Assembly: GCF_900109225.1 (NCBI RefSeq) | Contig: NZ_FNZK01000003.1 | Coordinates: 124,001 to 188,000 of the forward strand | Reading direction: 5' to 3' | DNA: 64,000 nucleotides | Source: Propionispira arboris | GTDB taxonomy: Bacteria; Bacillota; Negativicutes; Selenomonadales; Selenomonadaceae | Part shown: piece by piece, positions 1-8,747 of the stretch | Layout: each line of letters opens with the position of its first letter | Numbering within the stretch: position 1 is the stretch's first letter | Position numbers and translations under genes: made by a program | The notes under the pieces: model-generated | What the model saw: the letters and a program-made list of their open reading frames with translations, nothing else | Databases searched by the model: none | Told to the model about the DNA's origin: nothing

Positions 1-2
1 CG

Positions 3-2015
3 GTAAAAAGTAAAGCTTTCGTAAATTTGGGCATTACTACTGTTTATGATTTGCTAACGCATTATCCGCGGCGGTATGAAGATCGCAGTGTTGTTACCAA
101 ACTTTCCGAAGCTAAAGTCGGCGAGACAGAGACTATCAGCGGCATTTTGATAAATGTGACAGAGCATAATCCCAGGCGAGGATTGAAACTTTTGAAAGCA
201 TTGGTTAATGATGGTTCAGGTTTTTTGCAAATAACTTGGTTCAATCAGCCCTTTGTTAAAAAAAATCTAAAAATTGGTCGACGAATCTTTGCTACAGGAA
301 AAGTGAATTATGCATATGGTGGACAGGGTCAATTTGAAATGAATCCTATTATTGATTATGAGGTTGCCGAAGAACAGGCAGAAGATACCCATAAAATCTT
401 ACCGGTTTACATGGCAACAGATGCCTTACCACAAAAATTTTTACGTAAACTCATAGAGCAGGTTTTAGATGAGTCTATTAAGATTCCCGAAAATCTTCCA
501 AAACATTTGCAACTCGAGTATCAATTGATGGATCGAAAAGACGCTATGTATAAAATTCATTTTCCCACAACAATGGAGGAAATGACAAAGGCTCGTTATC
601 GATTAGCATTTGAAGAACTGTATTTGATTCAATGTGGTCTTTTAGTTTTGAAAAAACAAAGCCGTGATAAACAAAAAGGTATCCGGCATTTAATGAATAG
701 TACTTTATTGAAGAAAGTACTACATAAAATTCCGTTTAAATTGACTACGGATCAAAAGTTGGTTTTGGAAGAAATTTATCATGATATGGAGTCCAGTTTG
801 CCAATGCGGCGTTTAATTCAAGGGGATGTTGGTTCTGGTAAGACAATTGTATCGGTGCTTGCTCTAGTAAAAACGATTGAAAATGGTTACCAGGGAGCGT
901 TGATGGCACCAACTGAAATTCTAGCAGAACAGCATCTTGCCAGCTTTACAAATTTACTGGATTCTTGCGGCATACGAATTGGCTTTTTGAGCGGCAAGCT
1001 TACGAAAAAAAATCGTGAAGTAACACTTGAAAAAATTGCGGCGGGGGAAGTAGATCTTGTGATTGGTACGCATGCACTCATTCAGGAAGCAGTTCAGTTT
1101 AAAAATCTCGGGCTGGTTGTGACGGATGAACAGCATCGGTTTGGAATTCGTCAGCGGGCCCTGTTAGAAGAAAAAGGTCAGCTTATGCCGGATGTTTTAG
1201 TAATGACAGCGACGCCAATTCCACGAACTATGACTCTTACAGTGTATGGTGATTTGGATGTATCTGTCATTAAACAACTGCCGCCGGGACGTAAACCGAT
1301 ACGGACGTTTGTCCGGACAAGCAGTAAGCGAGACCTCATCTATCAGTTTGTTAAAGCAGAGATTGCCAAAGGTCGCCAAGCTTATGTAGTTTGTCCTTTG
1401 ATCGAAATGTCAGAGACGCTCAATGTACAATCCGCGACTGAGGTTTATGAAGAACTTACCGGTGGGATATTTCGTGATATAGAATGTGGACTTGTCCATG
1501 GGAAACTTTCTTCCAAAGAAAAAGAGAAAATCATGTTGGAATTTCATGCGGGAACAATTAAACTACTGGTTGCAACGACGGTAATAGAAGTTGGTGTCAA
1601 TGTGCCAAATGCTAGTATCATGGTAATTGAAGGAGCTGATCGTTTTGGGCTGGCACAGCTTCATCAGCTGCGTGGGCGAATCGGACGCGGTCAATACCAG
1701 TCCTATTGTATTTTAATTTCCCAAGGAAAGTCTGCTGTGGCGAAAGAGCGGCTTGGTATCATGGAAAAGACGAATAGTGGATTTGCTTTGGCAGAAGAGG
1801 ATTTAAAATTGCGTGGGCCAGGTCAATTTTTTGGTTCGATGCAGCATGGTTTGGCAGATCTGAAAATAGCCGATGTCTTGAATGATCTGGATATTTTATT
1901 AAAAGCTAGAGATGCTGCCTTAAAGACTCTGGCAAGTGTGGATGATTTACGTTATATCTTAGAGATTTTATCGTTGCAATATAAAGATCAGTTTATGAAA
2001 ATTACGGATAATTAA
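3..2015 (+). CDS. recG: ATP-dependent DNA helicase RecG (5' end outside window)
   Basis: Branch-migration helicase that remodels stalled replication forks and recombination intermediates. The reading frame is open to the window edge, and the first residues in frame (KSKAFVNLGITTVYDLLTHY) fit the inside of the RecG N-terminal domain, so the true start lies upstream; only a small part is missing. An OB-fold wedge domain comes first, followed by the superfamily 2 core with Walker A GDVGSGKT, Walker B variant DEQH and the motif VMTATPIPRT. The C-terminal helicase lobe holds QLRGRIGRG and the RecG C-terminal region. The gene is followed by the riboswitch-controlled dapB with no clear terminator between. 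Family assignment is firm. Confidence 0.96.
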   Translation, partial: VKSKAFVNLGITTVYDLLTHYPRRYEDRSVVTKLSEAKVGETETISGILINVTEHNPRRGLKLLKALVNDGSGFLQITWFNQPFVKKNLKIGRRIFATGKVNYAYGGQGQFEMNPIIDYEVAEEQAEDTHKILPVYMATDALPQKFLRKLIEQVLDESIKIPENLPKHLQLEYQLMDRKDAMYKIHFPTTMEEMTKARYRLAFEELYLIQCGLLVLKKQSRDKQKGIRHLMNSTLLKKVLHKIPFKLTTDQKLVLEEIYHDMESSLPMRRLIQGDVGSGKTIVSVLALVKTIENGYQGALMAPTEILAEQHLASFTNLLDSCGIRIGFLSGKLTKKNREVTLEKIAAGEVDLVIGTHALIQEAVQFKNLGLVVTDEQHRFGIRQRALLEEKGQLMPDVLVMTATPIPRTMTLTVYGDLDVSVIKQLPPGRKPIRTFVRTSSKRDLIYQFVKAEIAKGRQAYVVCPLIEMSETLNVQSATEVYEELTGGIFRDIECGLVHGKLSSKEKEKIMLEFHAGTIKLLVATTVIEVGVNVPNASIMVIEGADRFGLAQLHQLRGRIGRGQYQSYCILISQGKSAVAKERLGIMEKTNSGFALAEEDLKLRGPGQFFGSMQHGLADLKIADVLNDLDILLKARDAALKTLASVDDLRYILEILSLQYKDQFMKITDN

Positions 2016-2099
2016 AGTCATTCGTTGTATGAAAAATAATAGCAGTTGTGTTTTTATTTGAAAAATTGACCAATAATTTGTAAATCATGAAAAAACATA

Positions 2100-2129
2100 T
2101 TGATTTTTGGGATAGACTTGATATACAAT
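2100..2129 (+). promoter_or_regulatory. sigma-A-type promoter of the dapB leader
   Basis: TTGATT at 2100-2105 and TACAAT at 2124-2129 are separated by 18 bases, which places the transcript start about 25 bases before the first riboswitch helix. Prediction from sequence only. Confidence 0.55.
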
Positions 2130-2159
2130 ATACATAAATCAAATATAGATCCTGTATAG

Positions 2160-2326
2160 GATGAAATAGAGGCGCGAAAAACAAAAGTATCTTTAGGGAG
2201 ACGGGCAGCAATGAACTAAAGAAAAAGGGTTTTTCGCCGAAGTTTTGATATTGCCCCAATATCAGGACTGGATGAATATCGAATAGGTATTTGTTTGTCA
2301 TCATTTTGATGGAGAGCTATCTCATC
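2160..2326 (+). promoter_or_regulatory. Lysine riboswitch (L box)
   Basis: The hallmark conserved blocks appear in order: ATAGAGGCGCG, AGTAT, AGGGAG, TCGCCGAAG, a variable hairpin (GATATTGCCCCAATATC), CTGGATGAAT and GGAGAGCTATCTC. Closing helix P1 is formed by 2160-2169 with CTATCTCATC at 2317-2326, with one mismatch. The 3' P1 strand (ATCTCATC) is also complementary to GATGAGAG in the downstream terminator, giving the expected switch: lysine bound closes P1 and frees the terminator; without lysine the strand pairs with the terminator arm and transcription continues into dapB-asd. It resembles the known lysC leader of Bacillus subtilis in both block order and sequence. Confidence 0.93.
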
Positions 2327-2370
2327 TGGAAAAATTTTTATTTTTCCTAAGGGCTGATGTGTTATAAACA

Positions 2371-2402
2371 GCTGATGAGAGATTTTCTCATTGGCTTTTT
2401 TA
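2371..2402 (+). terminator. Riboswitch-controlled terminator before dapB
   Basis: GCTGATGAGA pairs with TCTCATTGGC (two G-U pairs), followed by TTTTTTATT. The left arm overlaps the alternative pairing partner of the lysine aptamer. Confidence 0.88.
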
Positions 2403-2429
2403 TTAGCATAAATTTTGGAGGTGCATATT

Positions 2430-3221
2430 TTGGTTAGAGTAATGGTAAGCGGGGCTTGCGGAAAAATGGGACGATCTGTTTTAAATGCAGTGCAGCAAGA
2501 TCCACAATTAGAACTAGTGGGAGCTGTTGATTTACATGCAGGCAGTGATATTGGAGACTTGATCGGTATACCAAAAACGGGAATTACCGTACAGGCAGAT
2601 TTAGTAGAAGCAATTGTCTCGGCAAAACCAGATGTATTAGTTGATTTTACAAAGCCGAGTGTTGTCTTTAGTAATGCTTGTATTGCCTTAAAACATAGAG
2701 TTTCTCCAGTTATTGGTACGACAGGTTTGTCGGATGAACATAAAGCTGAAATCAAAAATTTAGCAGAGGAAAATAATACAGCTGCTTTTATAGCCCCTAA
2801 TTTTGCAATTGGAGCCATCTTAATGATGAAAATGGCAAAAGAAGCTGCAAAATATATGCCTCATGTAGAAATCATCGAATTGCATCATGATAATAAACTG
2901 GATGCACCGTCAGGCACGGCTCTTGGTACGGCTGATATGATTCGTGAAGTGCGGAAAAGCATGCAGCAGGGAAATCCTGATGAATTTGAAAAAGTTGCCG
3001 GGGCTCGCGGAGCGAATGTGGATGGAATTCATATTCACAGTGTTCGTTTGCCGGGGTATGTGGCGCATCAGGAAGTGATTTTTGGCGGTCTTGGTCAAAC
3101 GTTGACCATTCGTCATGATTCAATTAATCGTGATTCTTTTATGCCGGGCGTTGTCATGGCTTGTAAAAAAGTAAAAGGTTTACAGGGATTGGTTATAGGT
3201 TTGGAAAATTTATTAGATTGA
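2430..3221 (+). CDS. dapB: 4-hydroxy-tetrahydrodipicolinate reductase
   Basis: Catalyses the NAD(P)H-dependent reduction in the diaminopimelate/lysine pathway in the cytoplasm. The TTG start at 2430 is chosen because GGAGGTG (2417-2423) sits 7 bases upstream and the protein then begins MVRVMVSGACGKMG, the family's nucleotide-binding start; an upstream in-frame TTG at 2415 overlaps the ribosome binding site. Length is 263 residues, normal for DapB. The signature ELHHDNKLDAPSGTA carries the catalytic His and Lys region. Expression is predicted to be shut off by lysine through the leader riboswitch, and asd follows 25 bases downstream, so the two form an operon. Confidence 0.96.
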   Translation: MVRVMVSGACGKMGRSVLNAVQQDPQLELVGAVDLHAGSDIGDLIGIPKTGITVQADLVEAIVSAKPDVLVDFTKPSVVFSNACIALKHRVSPVIGTTGLSDEHKAEIKNLAEENNTAAFIAPNFAIGAILMMKMAKEAAKYMPHVEIIELHHDNKLDAPSGTALGTADMIREVRKSMQQGNPDEFEKVAGARGANVDGIHIHSVRLPGYVAHQEVIFGGLGQTLTIRHDSINRDSFMPGVVMACKKVKGLQGLVIGLENLLD

Positions 3222-3246
3222 TGAAAACTGAGGGGGATTCATAACT

Positions 3247-4278
3247 ATGGAAAAATATAATGTAGCAATATTGGGGGCAACTGGAGCCGTTGGACAAGAG
3301 TTTCTGGATTTGATTGAAGAGCGCAACTTTCCTTTTGCTCAGCTAAAGTTACTGGCATCAAAACGTTCAGCCGGGCAAATTATTCATTTTATGGGTAAAG
3401 ACTATACGGTTGAAGAAGCAACAAAAGATTCTTTTAAAGATGTACACATCGCTTTGTTTGCCGGTGGTGCAGCGAGTAAAGAGTTTGCTCCGGCAGCGGT
3501 TGAAGCAGGGGCTGTTGTTATTGATAATTCAAGTACATTTCGGATGGACCCACAAGTCCCACTGATTGTTCCTGAAGTCAATCCCGAAATGATTAAAAAA
3601 CACAAAGGTATTATTGCGAATCCGAATTGTTCTACGATTATCATGGTTATGGCACTCAAACCAATTTACGATCAGGTTAAGATCAAACGTGTTGTTGTAT
3701 CGACCTATCAAGCCGTATCGGGTGGCGGAAAAGAAGCTATGGCGGAACTTGAAAATCAAGTGAAGGCAATTGCGAGCGGCCAAGAAATTGTAGCGAACAT
3801 CTTACCTGGTGCAGGTTTGCCGAAACATTATCAGATTGCCTTTAATTTAATCCCGCAGATTGATGTATTTAAAGAGAATTTATATACAAAAGAAGAAATG
3901 AAAATGATTGATGAAACTCATAAGATTATGAATGACTATGATATGGGTATTACAGCTACGACGATTCGTGTACCTGTATACCGCAGCCATGCCGAATCGG
4001 TTAACATTGAACTGGAAGGCGAATTCAGCGTTCAAGATGCCAAAAATGCTTTGGCAAAATTCCCCGGGGTTGTTGTCGAAGATGATCCAGCTGAAATGAT
4101 TTATCCAATGCCTCTGAAAACATCCGGTAAAAATGATGTAGCAGTAGGTCGTATCCGTAAAGATTATTCGATTAAAAATGGTTTAAATTTATGGGTTGTT
4201 GGTGATCAAATTCGTAAGGGTGCTGCCTTGAATGCCTTACAGATCGCTGAATATATGATTGAGCATAAAATGTTTTGA
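3247..4278 (+). CDS. asd: Aspartate-semialdehyde dehydrogenase
   Basis: Reduces aspartyl-4-phosphate to aspartate semialdehyde, the branch precursor of lysine, threonine and methionine. The 343-residue protein has the NADP-binding start NVAILGATGAVGQ and the active-site Cys at about residue 128 in ANPNCST. The motif SGGGKEAM (usual form SG.G) and a conserved His/Arg C-terminal region fit the family. It lies 25 bases after dapB, is covered by the same lysine riboswitch and ends at a strong terminator. Confidence 0.96.
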   Translation: MEKYNVAILGATGAVGQEFLDLIEERNFPFAQLKLLASKRSAGQIIHFMGKDYTVEEATKDSFKDVHIALFAGGAASKEFAPAAVEAGAVVIDNSSTFRMDPQVPLIVPEVNPEMIKKHKGIIANPNCSTIIMVMALKPIYDQVKIKRVVVSTYQAVSGGGKEAMAELENQVKAIASGQEIVANILPGAGLPKHYQIAFNLIPQIDVFKENLYTKEEMKMIDETHKIMNDYDMGITATTIRVPVYRSHAESVNIELEGEFSVQDAKNALAKFPGVVVEDDPAEMIYPMPLKTSGKNDVAVGRIRKDYSIKNGLNLWVVGDQIRKGAALNALQIAEYMIEHKMF

Positions 4279-4295
4279 GCGTTTAACTGATAAAA

Positions 4296-4336
4296 TGCCA
4301 AAATTCAGTGTAAATAACTGGATTTTGGCATTCTTA
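4296..4336 (+). terminator. Terminator after asd
   Basis: TGCCAAAATTCAG (4296-4308) pairs with CTGGATTTTGGCA (4318-4330), followed by TTCTTAGTTTT. Confidence 0.8.
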
Positions 4337-4423
4337 GTTTTGAATTCATTGTCAAAATAGAGCATCGAATCTACGGATGTTGTCTTTTGGCAAGGAAACC
4401 AATGTGAATACATTGTATTAAGC

Positions 4424-4453
4424 TTTACAATAGGCGGCTGTAAGATATATAAT
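4424..4453 (+). promoter_or_regulatory. Promoter of rnjA
   Basis: TTTACA (4424-4429) and TATAAT (4448-4453) with an 18-base spacer. This leaves a leader of roughly 130 bases before rnjA; the leader contains a loose direct repeat (GGACTTACTA / GGACTTAACTACTA) but no riboswitch I recognise. Nothing else is seen between asd and rnjA. Confidence 0.7.
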
Positions 4454-4589
4454 AGAAGAAATAAGAAGAACGGTCGATTTATATATTTTTTTAATTGTAC
4501 AGTTCGGACTTACTATTAAGGACTTAACTACTAAGAGTTAAAGATAGATTCAAAATAAGTAGATAAAATTAACGTCGGAGGTGTAATTT

Positions 4590-6254
4590 TTGGCTAAAGT
4601 ACCACAAAAACTTCAAATCATTCCACTAGGTGGACTCGGGGAAATCGGCAAGAATATGACAGTAGTTCGTGTAGATGATGAAATACTGGTTATTGATGCT
4701 GGATTAATGTTCCCTGATGATGATATGTTGGGAATCGATTTGGTTATTCCTGATATATCTTATTTATTAGAAAATCGCGATATAATAAAGGCGATTGTTC
4801 TTACCCATGGTCATGAAGATCATATTGGTGCATTACCGTATGTGTTGAAACAGCTTAATGTACCAGTATATGGAACGAAATTGACACTGGGAATCTTAGA
4901 AGGCAGACTAAAAGAAAAAAATGTCGATGCGAGTGGTTTGATTCCAGTTAAACCAGGTGACATTATTAATCTTGGCTGCTTTAGTGTCGGATTTATTCGT
5001 GTAAGTCACAGTATTCCTGATGCGGTTGGTTTGTCTATAAAAACACCAGTTGGAACGATTGTCCATACGGGCGATTTTAAGATGGATTATACGCCGGTTG
5101 ATGGAAAAATGACGGACTTTCGGAGATTTTCTGAATTAGGTAATCGTGGCGTATTGCTATTAATGTCGGATAGTACGAATGCAGAAAGACCGGGACATAC
5201 TCCTAGTGAAAGAACAGTAGGGGTTGCGTTTGATAAAGTTTTTCATAATGCAAAAAATCGTATTATTATTGCTACGTTTTCTTCGAATGTGCATCGTATT
5301 CAGCAGGCAATTGATACGGCCTGCCAATATAAACGAAAAGTTGCTGTTTTAGGGCGCAGTATGATTAATGTTGTAAATATATCTTTAGAATTGGGTTATT
5401 TGACGGTTCCTGAAGGTGTCTTAATTGATATTGATGAAATCAATAATTATCCAATGTCTCAGGTTGTTATTGTGACGACGGGAAGTCAAGGTGAACCGTT
5501 GTCAGCACTGACCAGGATGTCGATGTCTGATCATCGCAAGGTGGGCATTGTTCCTGGTGATACCGTTATCATTTCGGCTACGCCGATTCCTGGTAATGAA
5601 AAACTCGTTTCGCGAACGATTGATAATCTTTTGAAGCAGGGTGCCGAAGTAATTTATGAGAAATCAAAAGGCATTCATGTATCTGGGCATGCCAGTCAGG
5701 AAGAATTGAAATTGATGTATAATTTGATTCATCCAAGATTCTTTATGCCTGTGCATGGAGAATATCGTCATTTGATTAAACATGCCAAACTAGTTCAGGA
5801 TCTGGGCATGCCAAAACACAATATTTTTATTAGTGATAATGGACAAATTTTAGAATTTACCAGAGATAAAGGCACTGTGGCTGGCAAAGTTACCGCTGGT
5901 AACGTGCTTATTGATGGACTGGGTGTTGGTGATGTTGGCAATATTGTATTGCGTGACCGCCGCCAGCTATCCCAAGATGGTATCTTGATTATTGTTGTTA
6001 CTATGGATAAAGACCAAGGCTGTGTAGCCGCAGGTCCAGATATTGTTTCCAGAGGGTTTGTGTATGTACGTGAATCCGAGGCATTGATGGATGAAGCGAA
6101 GGAAAAAGTTAAAACAGCACTTGAAAAATGTGAAGAAAATAATATTACCGAGTGGGCGACTATCAAAGCTAATATTCGTGATGCTCTTGGTAGATATTTA
6201 TATGAAAAAACTCGTAGAAGACCGATGATTTTACCAATCATTATGGAAATCTAA
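4590..6254 (+). CDS. rnjA: Ribonuclease J
   Basis: Metallo-beta-lactamase/beta-CASP ribonuclease with 5'-3' exo- and endonuclease activity, central to mRNA turnover in bacteria lacking RNase E. The zinc motif HGHEDH is at residues 73-78, further ligands lie in VSHSIPDA and GDFKMD, and the beta-CASP motifs include ATFSSNVHR and HVSGHAS. Length is 554 residues, as expected. The TTG start at 4590 is preceded by GGAGGTG 6 bases upstream. It is monocistronic between its own promoter and terminator. Whether it is the J1 or J2 paralogue cannot be decided here. Confidence 0.95.
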   Translation: MAKVPQKLQIIPLGGLGEIGKNMTVVRVDDEILVIDAGLMFPDDDMLGIDLVIPDISYLLENRDIIKAIVLTHGHEDHIGALPYVLKQLNVPVYGTKLTLGILEGRLKEKNVDASGLIPVKPGDIINLGCFSVGFIRVSHSIPDAVGLSIKTPVGTIVHTGDFKMDYTPVDGKMTDFRRFSELGNRGVLLLMSDSTNAERPGHTPSERTVGVAFDKVFHNAKNRIIIATFSSNVHRIQQAIDTACQYKRKVAVLGRSMINVVNISLELGYLTVPEGVLIDIDEINNYPMSQVVIVTTGSQGEPLSALTRMSMSDHRKVGIVPGDTVIISATPIPGNEKLVSRTIDNLLKQGAEVIYEKSKGIHVSGHASQEELKLMYNLIHPRFFMPVHGEYRHLIKHAKLVQDLGMPKHNIFISDNGQILEFTRDKGTVAGKVTAGNVLIDGLGVGDVGNIVLRDRRQLSQDGILIIVVTMDKDQGCVAAGPDIVSRGFVYVRESEALMDEAKEKVKTALEKCEENNITEWATIKANIRDALGRYLYEKTRRRPMILPIIMEI

Positions 6255-6255
6255 A

Positions 6256-6299
6256 GAAAAGCAGAAACTTCTTTTTGATAAAAGAGTTTCTGCTTTTTT
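6256..6299. terminator. Terminator between rnjA and the convergent small gene
   Basis: AAAGCAGAAACTTCTTTT pairs with AAAAGAGTTTCTGCTTT, followed by TTTTTT on the + strand and a T-rich run on the - strand, so it can serve both genes. Confidence 0.85.
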
Positions 6300-6306
6300 C
6301 AATTTT

Positions 6307-6588
6307 TTATTTTTTTAGAATATACTTATCTGTTGCATAATCCAGCATTTCCTGCCATGATTTAAATTTTGTCGATTGGAGAACGTGTTTATCCATTTCA
6401 TTTTCTGGAAGAGCTTCAAAGTCTTGCTGGCATTTAATTGTAAATTTTCCTCCATTTAAAAATTTTTCAAAGGATTTATAACGAGTGAATTTACGCATAA
6501 ATGAAGTATGAAATACTTCATTAAAATCGACAAGCTGCGGTTCAAGCGAATTCGGGAGTTTATAATAGCCGGTTATTTTGATAGGCAT
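6307..6588 (-). CDS. Hypothetical small protein (93 aa)
   Basis: I do not recognise this family. It is real by context: GAGGTGA lies 5 bases before the ATG and a strong promoter (TTGACT-18-TATTAT) lies just upstream. The protein is soluble and charged, with no signal peptide or membrane segment. It starts MPIKITGYYKLP and has an aromatic/basic central part (RKFTRYKSFEKFLNGG) and a lysine-rich end. It is monocistronic, convergent with rnjA and divergent from the chemoreceptor. Confidence 0.7.
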   Translation of the reverse strand: MPIKITGYYKLPNSLEPQLVDFNEVFHTSFMRKFTRYKSFEKFLNGGKFTIKCQQDFEALPENEMDKHVLQSTKFKSWQEMLDYATDKYILKK

Positions 6589-6615
6589 GGTATCACCTCA
6601 CTTATTATAGATATC

Positions 6616-6645
6616 ATAATACTGCACGGTTTAATTGAAAGTCAA
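6616..6645 (-). promoter_or_regulatory. Promoter of the 93-aa hypothetical gene
   Basis: On the - strand TTGACT (6645-6640) and TATTAT (6621-6616) have an 18-base spacer. The rest of the 308-base divergent region to 6896 shows no further feature that I can support; no sigma-28-like flagellar promoter was found before the chemoreceptor. Confidence 0.75.
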
Positions 6646-6896
6646 TATGCACCCATAAATTATTTTCTGTATTATTGTAAAAGAAAGAAGGTTTTTGAAG
6701 AGTAATCTAGAAGATTTCTTAATTAACAAAGATAGGCTCTTAGGCTTTTTGCATGTTCCCTGAAACTTCATCTTATATTGAATCTTGCTGTAATTTGTAA
6801 CTGTAAGGCTGTTGTTGATTCGATAGGTGCGTCTACAACATTTGTTTTTATAGTATGGAAATTTTTTCATAAAAATTATACAAGGAGAGATGTAAA

Positions 6897-8618
6897 ATGA
6901 ATTGGTTTAGCAATCTGAAAGTTAGACAAAAATTATATTTTTTGATCGCAGTTTTCAGTATAGCAGTAATTGTTATTGGGGTTTTAGGTCATGTAAATTT
7001 GAAAAAGAGCAGTCAAAATATGGAAACTTTATATGGTGTTAATGTTAAAGCAATCGAATTGACGGATGATTGTCGGTTGGCGCAGCGAAGAATTCAGGCC
7101 GATTTGTTTGCTTTGATGGTTACAACGGATGATAATGAAAATAAAAGATTATCATCTGATATTATTCAAGCCAGAAAGCGTTTTGATGATAATATTGTGG
7201 CATATGAAAAGCTTCCACTTACTCAAGAACAGAAAGCAGCGTTGGAATCTGTAAAGACTATAGTAGTGCAATATCGCACAGTAAATGCGGATGTTACTGC
7301 TTTGGCGCTACAGAATAAGAATGAGGAGGCCTATAAATTATTTCAAGTAAAAGCTGCACCATTAGCAGAGCAGATTTTTGATAAATTCAGGGCGATTTCT
7401 AGTGAAGCTAATAAAAGTTCAGAGCAGTTGAATCAAACGGCAAGAGAAGATGTTGCCCGTTCTAGTATGACAGCGATTGCTATTACCGTGATTGCTTTAC
7501 TCCTGGGAGTGGTAGTAGGCATCTTGATTATCAAACAAATTACGAAACGCTTGAGTGATTCTGTAAAATTTTTAGGCGATATTGCATCAGGAGATTTTTC
7601 GCAGGATGTGGCAGAGCACAGTATGAAAGATCAAAGCGAATTTGGAGCGTTGTCACAGTCGGTTGATCGAATGAATCGAAATATTCGGGCGTTAATTAAG
7701 CAACTTTTAAATACATCCGAACAAGTGGCAGCAGCATCAGAAGAATTAACTGCCAGTGCAGAACAGTCAGCACTGGCATCCAATCAAATAGCAGAATCCA
7801 TTACAGAAGTTGCCAAAGGTGCGGAAAAACAATTGGAAATGGCTGTTTCGACAAATCATATTGTCGAAGAGATGGCAAAAGGAATTCATCAAGTTACTGA
7901 AAATACTAGTGAAGTGGCTCGATCGACAGAGCGGACGTCAACGGCTGCTATCGAAGGTGGTAAGGCGATTGAAAAAACAGCTATTCAGATGGGAACCATT
8001 GAAAAACGAACCGATGATACGGCGGATGTGATTGGTGAACTAGAGGGGAAATCAAAACAAATTGATACCATTGTCGGATTAATTTCAAATATTGCTGCCC
8101 AAACGAATTTGTTAGCTTTAAATGCGGCTATTGAAGCAGCAAGAGCTGGAGATGCAGGTAGAGGATTTTCGGTTGTTGCGGAAGAGGTCAGAAAATTGGC
8201 TGAACAATCAGCCCATGCGACAAAAGACATCACAGAACTCATTGTTGATGTACAAGCAAAAACAAAAACCGCGGTCAATTTTATGAATGAAAGTAAACGT
8301 GAAGTAAAAATGGGCTCAGAACTTGTTGATTTGGCTGGTAAGAATTTCAATGAAATATTAACAATGATTAAAGTTGTGGCGGATGAAATAAATGAAATAT
8401 CAGCAGCGACTGAAGAGCTGACGAGTGGAACCGAAGACGTTGTTACTGCCACGGGGAATAGTAGCAACGAAACAAAAAAAACAGCAGAATCAACTGAAAC
8501 GATTTCGGCTGCCACAGAACAACAATCAGCATCCATGGAAGAAATTGCTTCTGCTAGTACCCATTTAGCAAAACTTGCAGCAGATTTGCAAAATGAAATA
8601 CAAAAGTTCAAAATCTAG
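6897..8618 (+). CDS. Methyl-accepting chemotaxis protein, membrane-bound
   Basis: Chemoreceptor that feeds CheA/CheW. Transmembrane segment 1 is at about residues 12-32 and segment 2 at about 187-212; between them lies a helical periplasmic ligand domain of the four-helix-bundle type (4HB). A HAMP linker follows at about 212-265, then a coiled-coil signalling domain with the conserved tip [20 protein letters not shown]. No C-terminal CheR-tethering pentapeptide is visible. Length is 573 residues, typical. Its ligand cannot be told from the sequence. A second chemoreceptor follows 130 bases downstream after a hairpin. Confidence 0.93.
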   Translation: MNWFSNLKVRQKLYFLIAVFSIAVIVIGVLGHVNLKKSSQNMETLYGVNVKAIELTDDCRLAQRRIQADLFALMVTTDDNENKRLSSDIIQARKRFDDNIVAYEKLPLTQEQKAALESVKTIVVQYRTVNADVTALALQNKNEEAYKLFQVKAAPLAEQIFDKFRAISSEANKSSEQLNQTAREDVARSSMTAIAITVIALLLGVVVGILIIKQITKRLSDSVKFLGDIASGDFSQDVAEHSMKDQSEFGALSQSVDRMNRNIRALIKQLLNTSEQVAAASEELTASAEQSALASNQIAESITEVAKGAEKQLEMAVSTNHIVEEMAKGIHQVTENTSEVARSTERTSTAAIEGGKAIEKTAIQMGTIEKRTDDTADVIGELEGKSKQIDTIVGLISNIAAQTNLLALNAAIEAARAGDAGRGFSVVAEEVRKLAEQSAHATKDITELIVDVQAKTKTAVNFMNESKREVKMGSELVDLAGKNFNEILTMIKVVADEINEISAATEELTSGTEDVVTATGNSSNETKKTAESTETISAATEQQSASMEEIASASTHLAKLAADLQNEIQKFKI

Positions 8619-8646
8619 ACGGCAGTGTTTTTCTAAATAGGTCTAT

Positions 8647-8678
8647 TTGAGACTATCGGCTTTGATTGATAGTCTCAA
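8647..8678 (+). terminator. Probable terminator after the chemoreceptor
   Basis: TTGAGACTATC and GATAGTCTCAA form a perfect 11-bp stem. The following T-run is weak (GGCCTGTTTATAATTTTT), so termination strength is uncertain. Confidence 0.55.
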
Positions 8679-8747
8679 GGCCTGTTTATAATTTTTAGCT
8701 TAACTTGTATAAAATGTTTGTACTTACAATAATATGGGGGGATCCTT

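Noticed and set aside
2002-2304. - strand frame across the lysine riboswitch
   Set aside because: The region is explained by the riboswitch; the predicted peptide has no family features.
5795-6241. Open frame antisense to rnjA
   Set aside because: Lies wholly inside rnjA and has no recognisable protein features.
6700-6896. Flagellar (sigma-28) promoter before the chemoreceptor
   Set aside because: No TAAA-15-GCCGATAA-like pair could be found.
7985-8611. Long open frame antisense to the chemoreceptor gene
   Set aside because: It mirrors the Ala/Glu-rich coiled coil of the real gene and has no ribosome binding site; the + strand frame has full family motifs.
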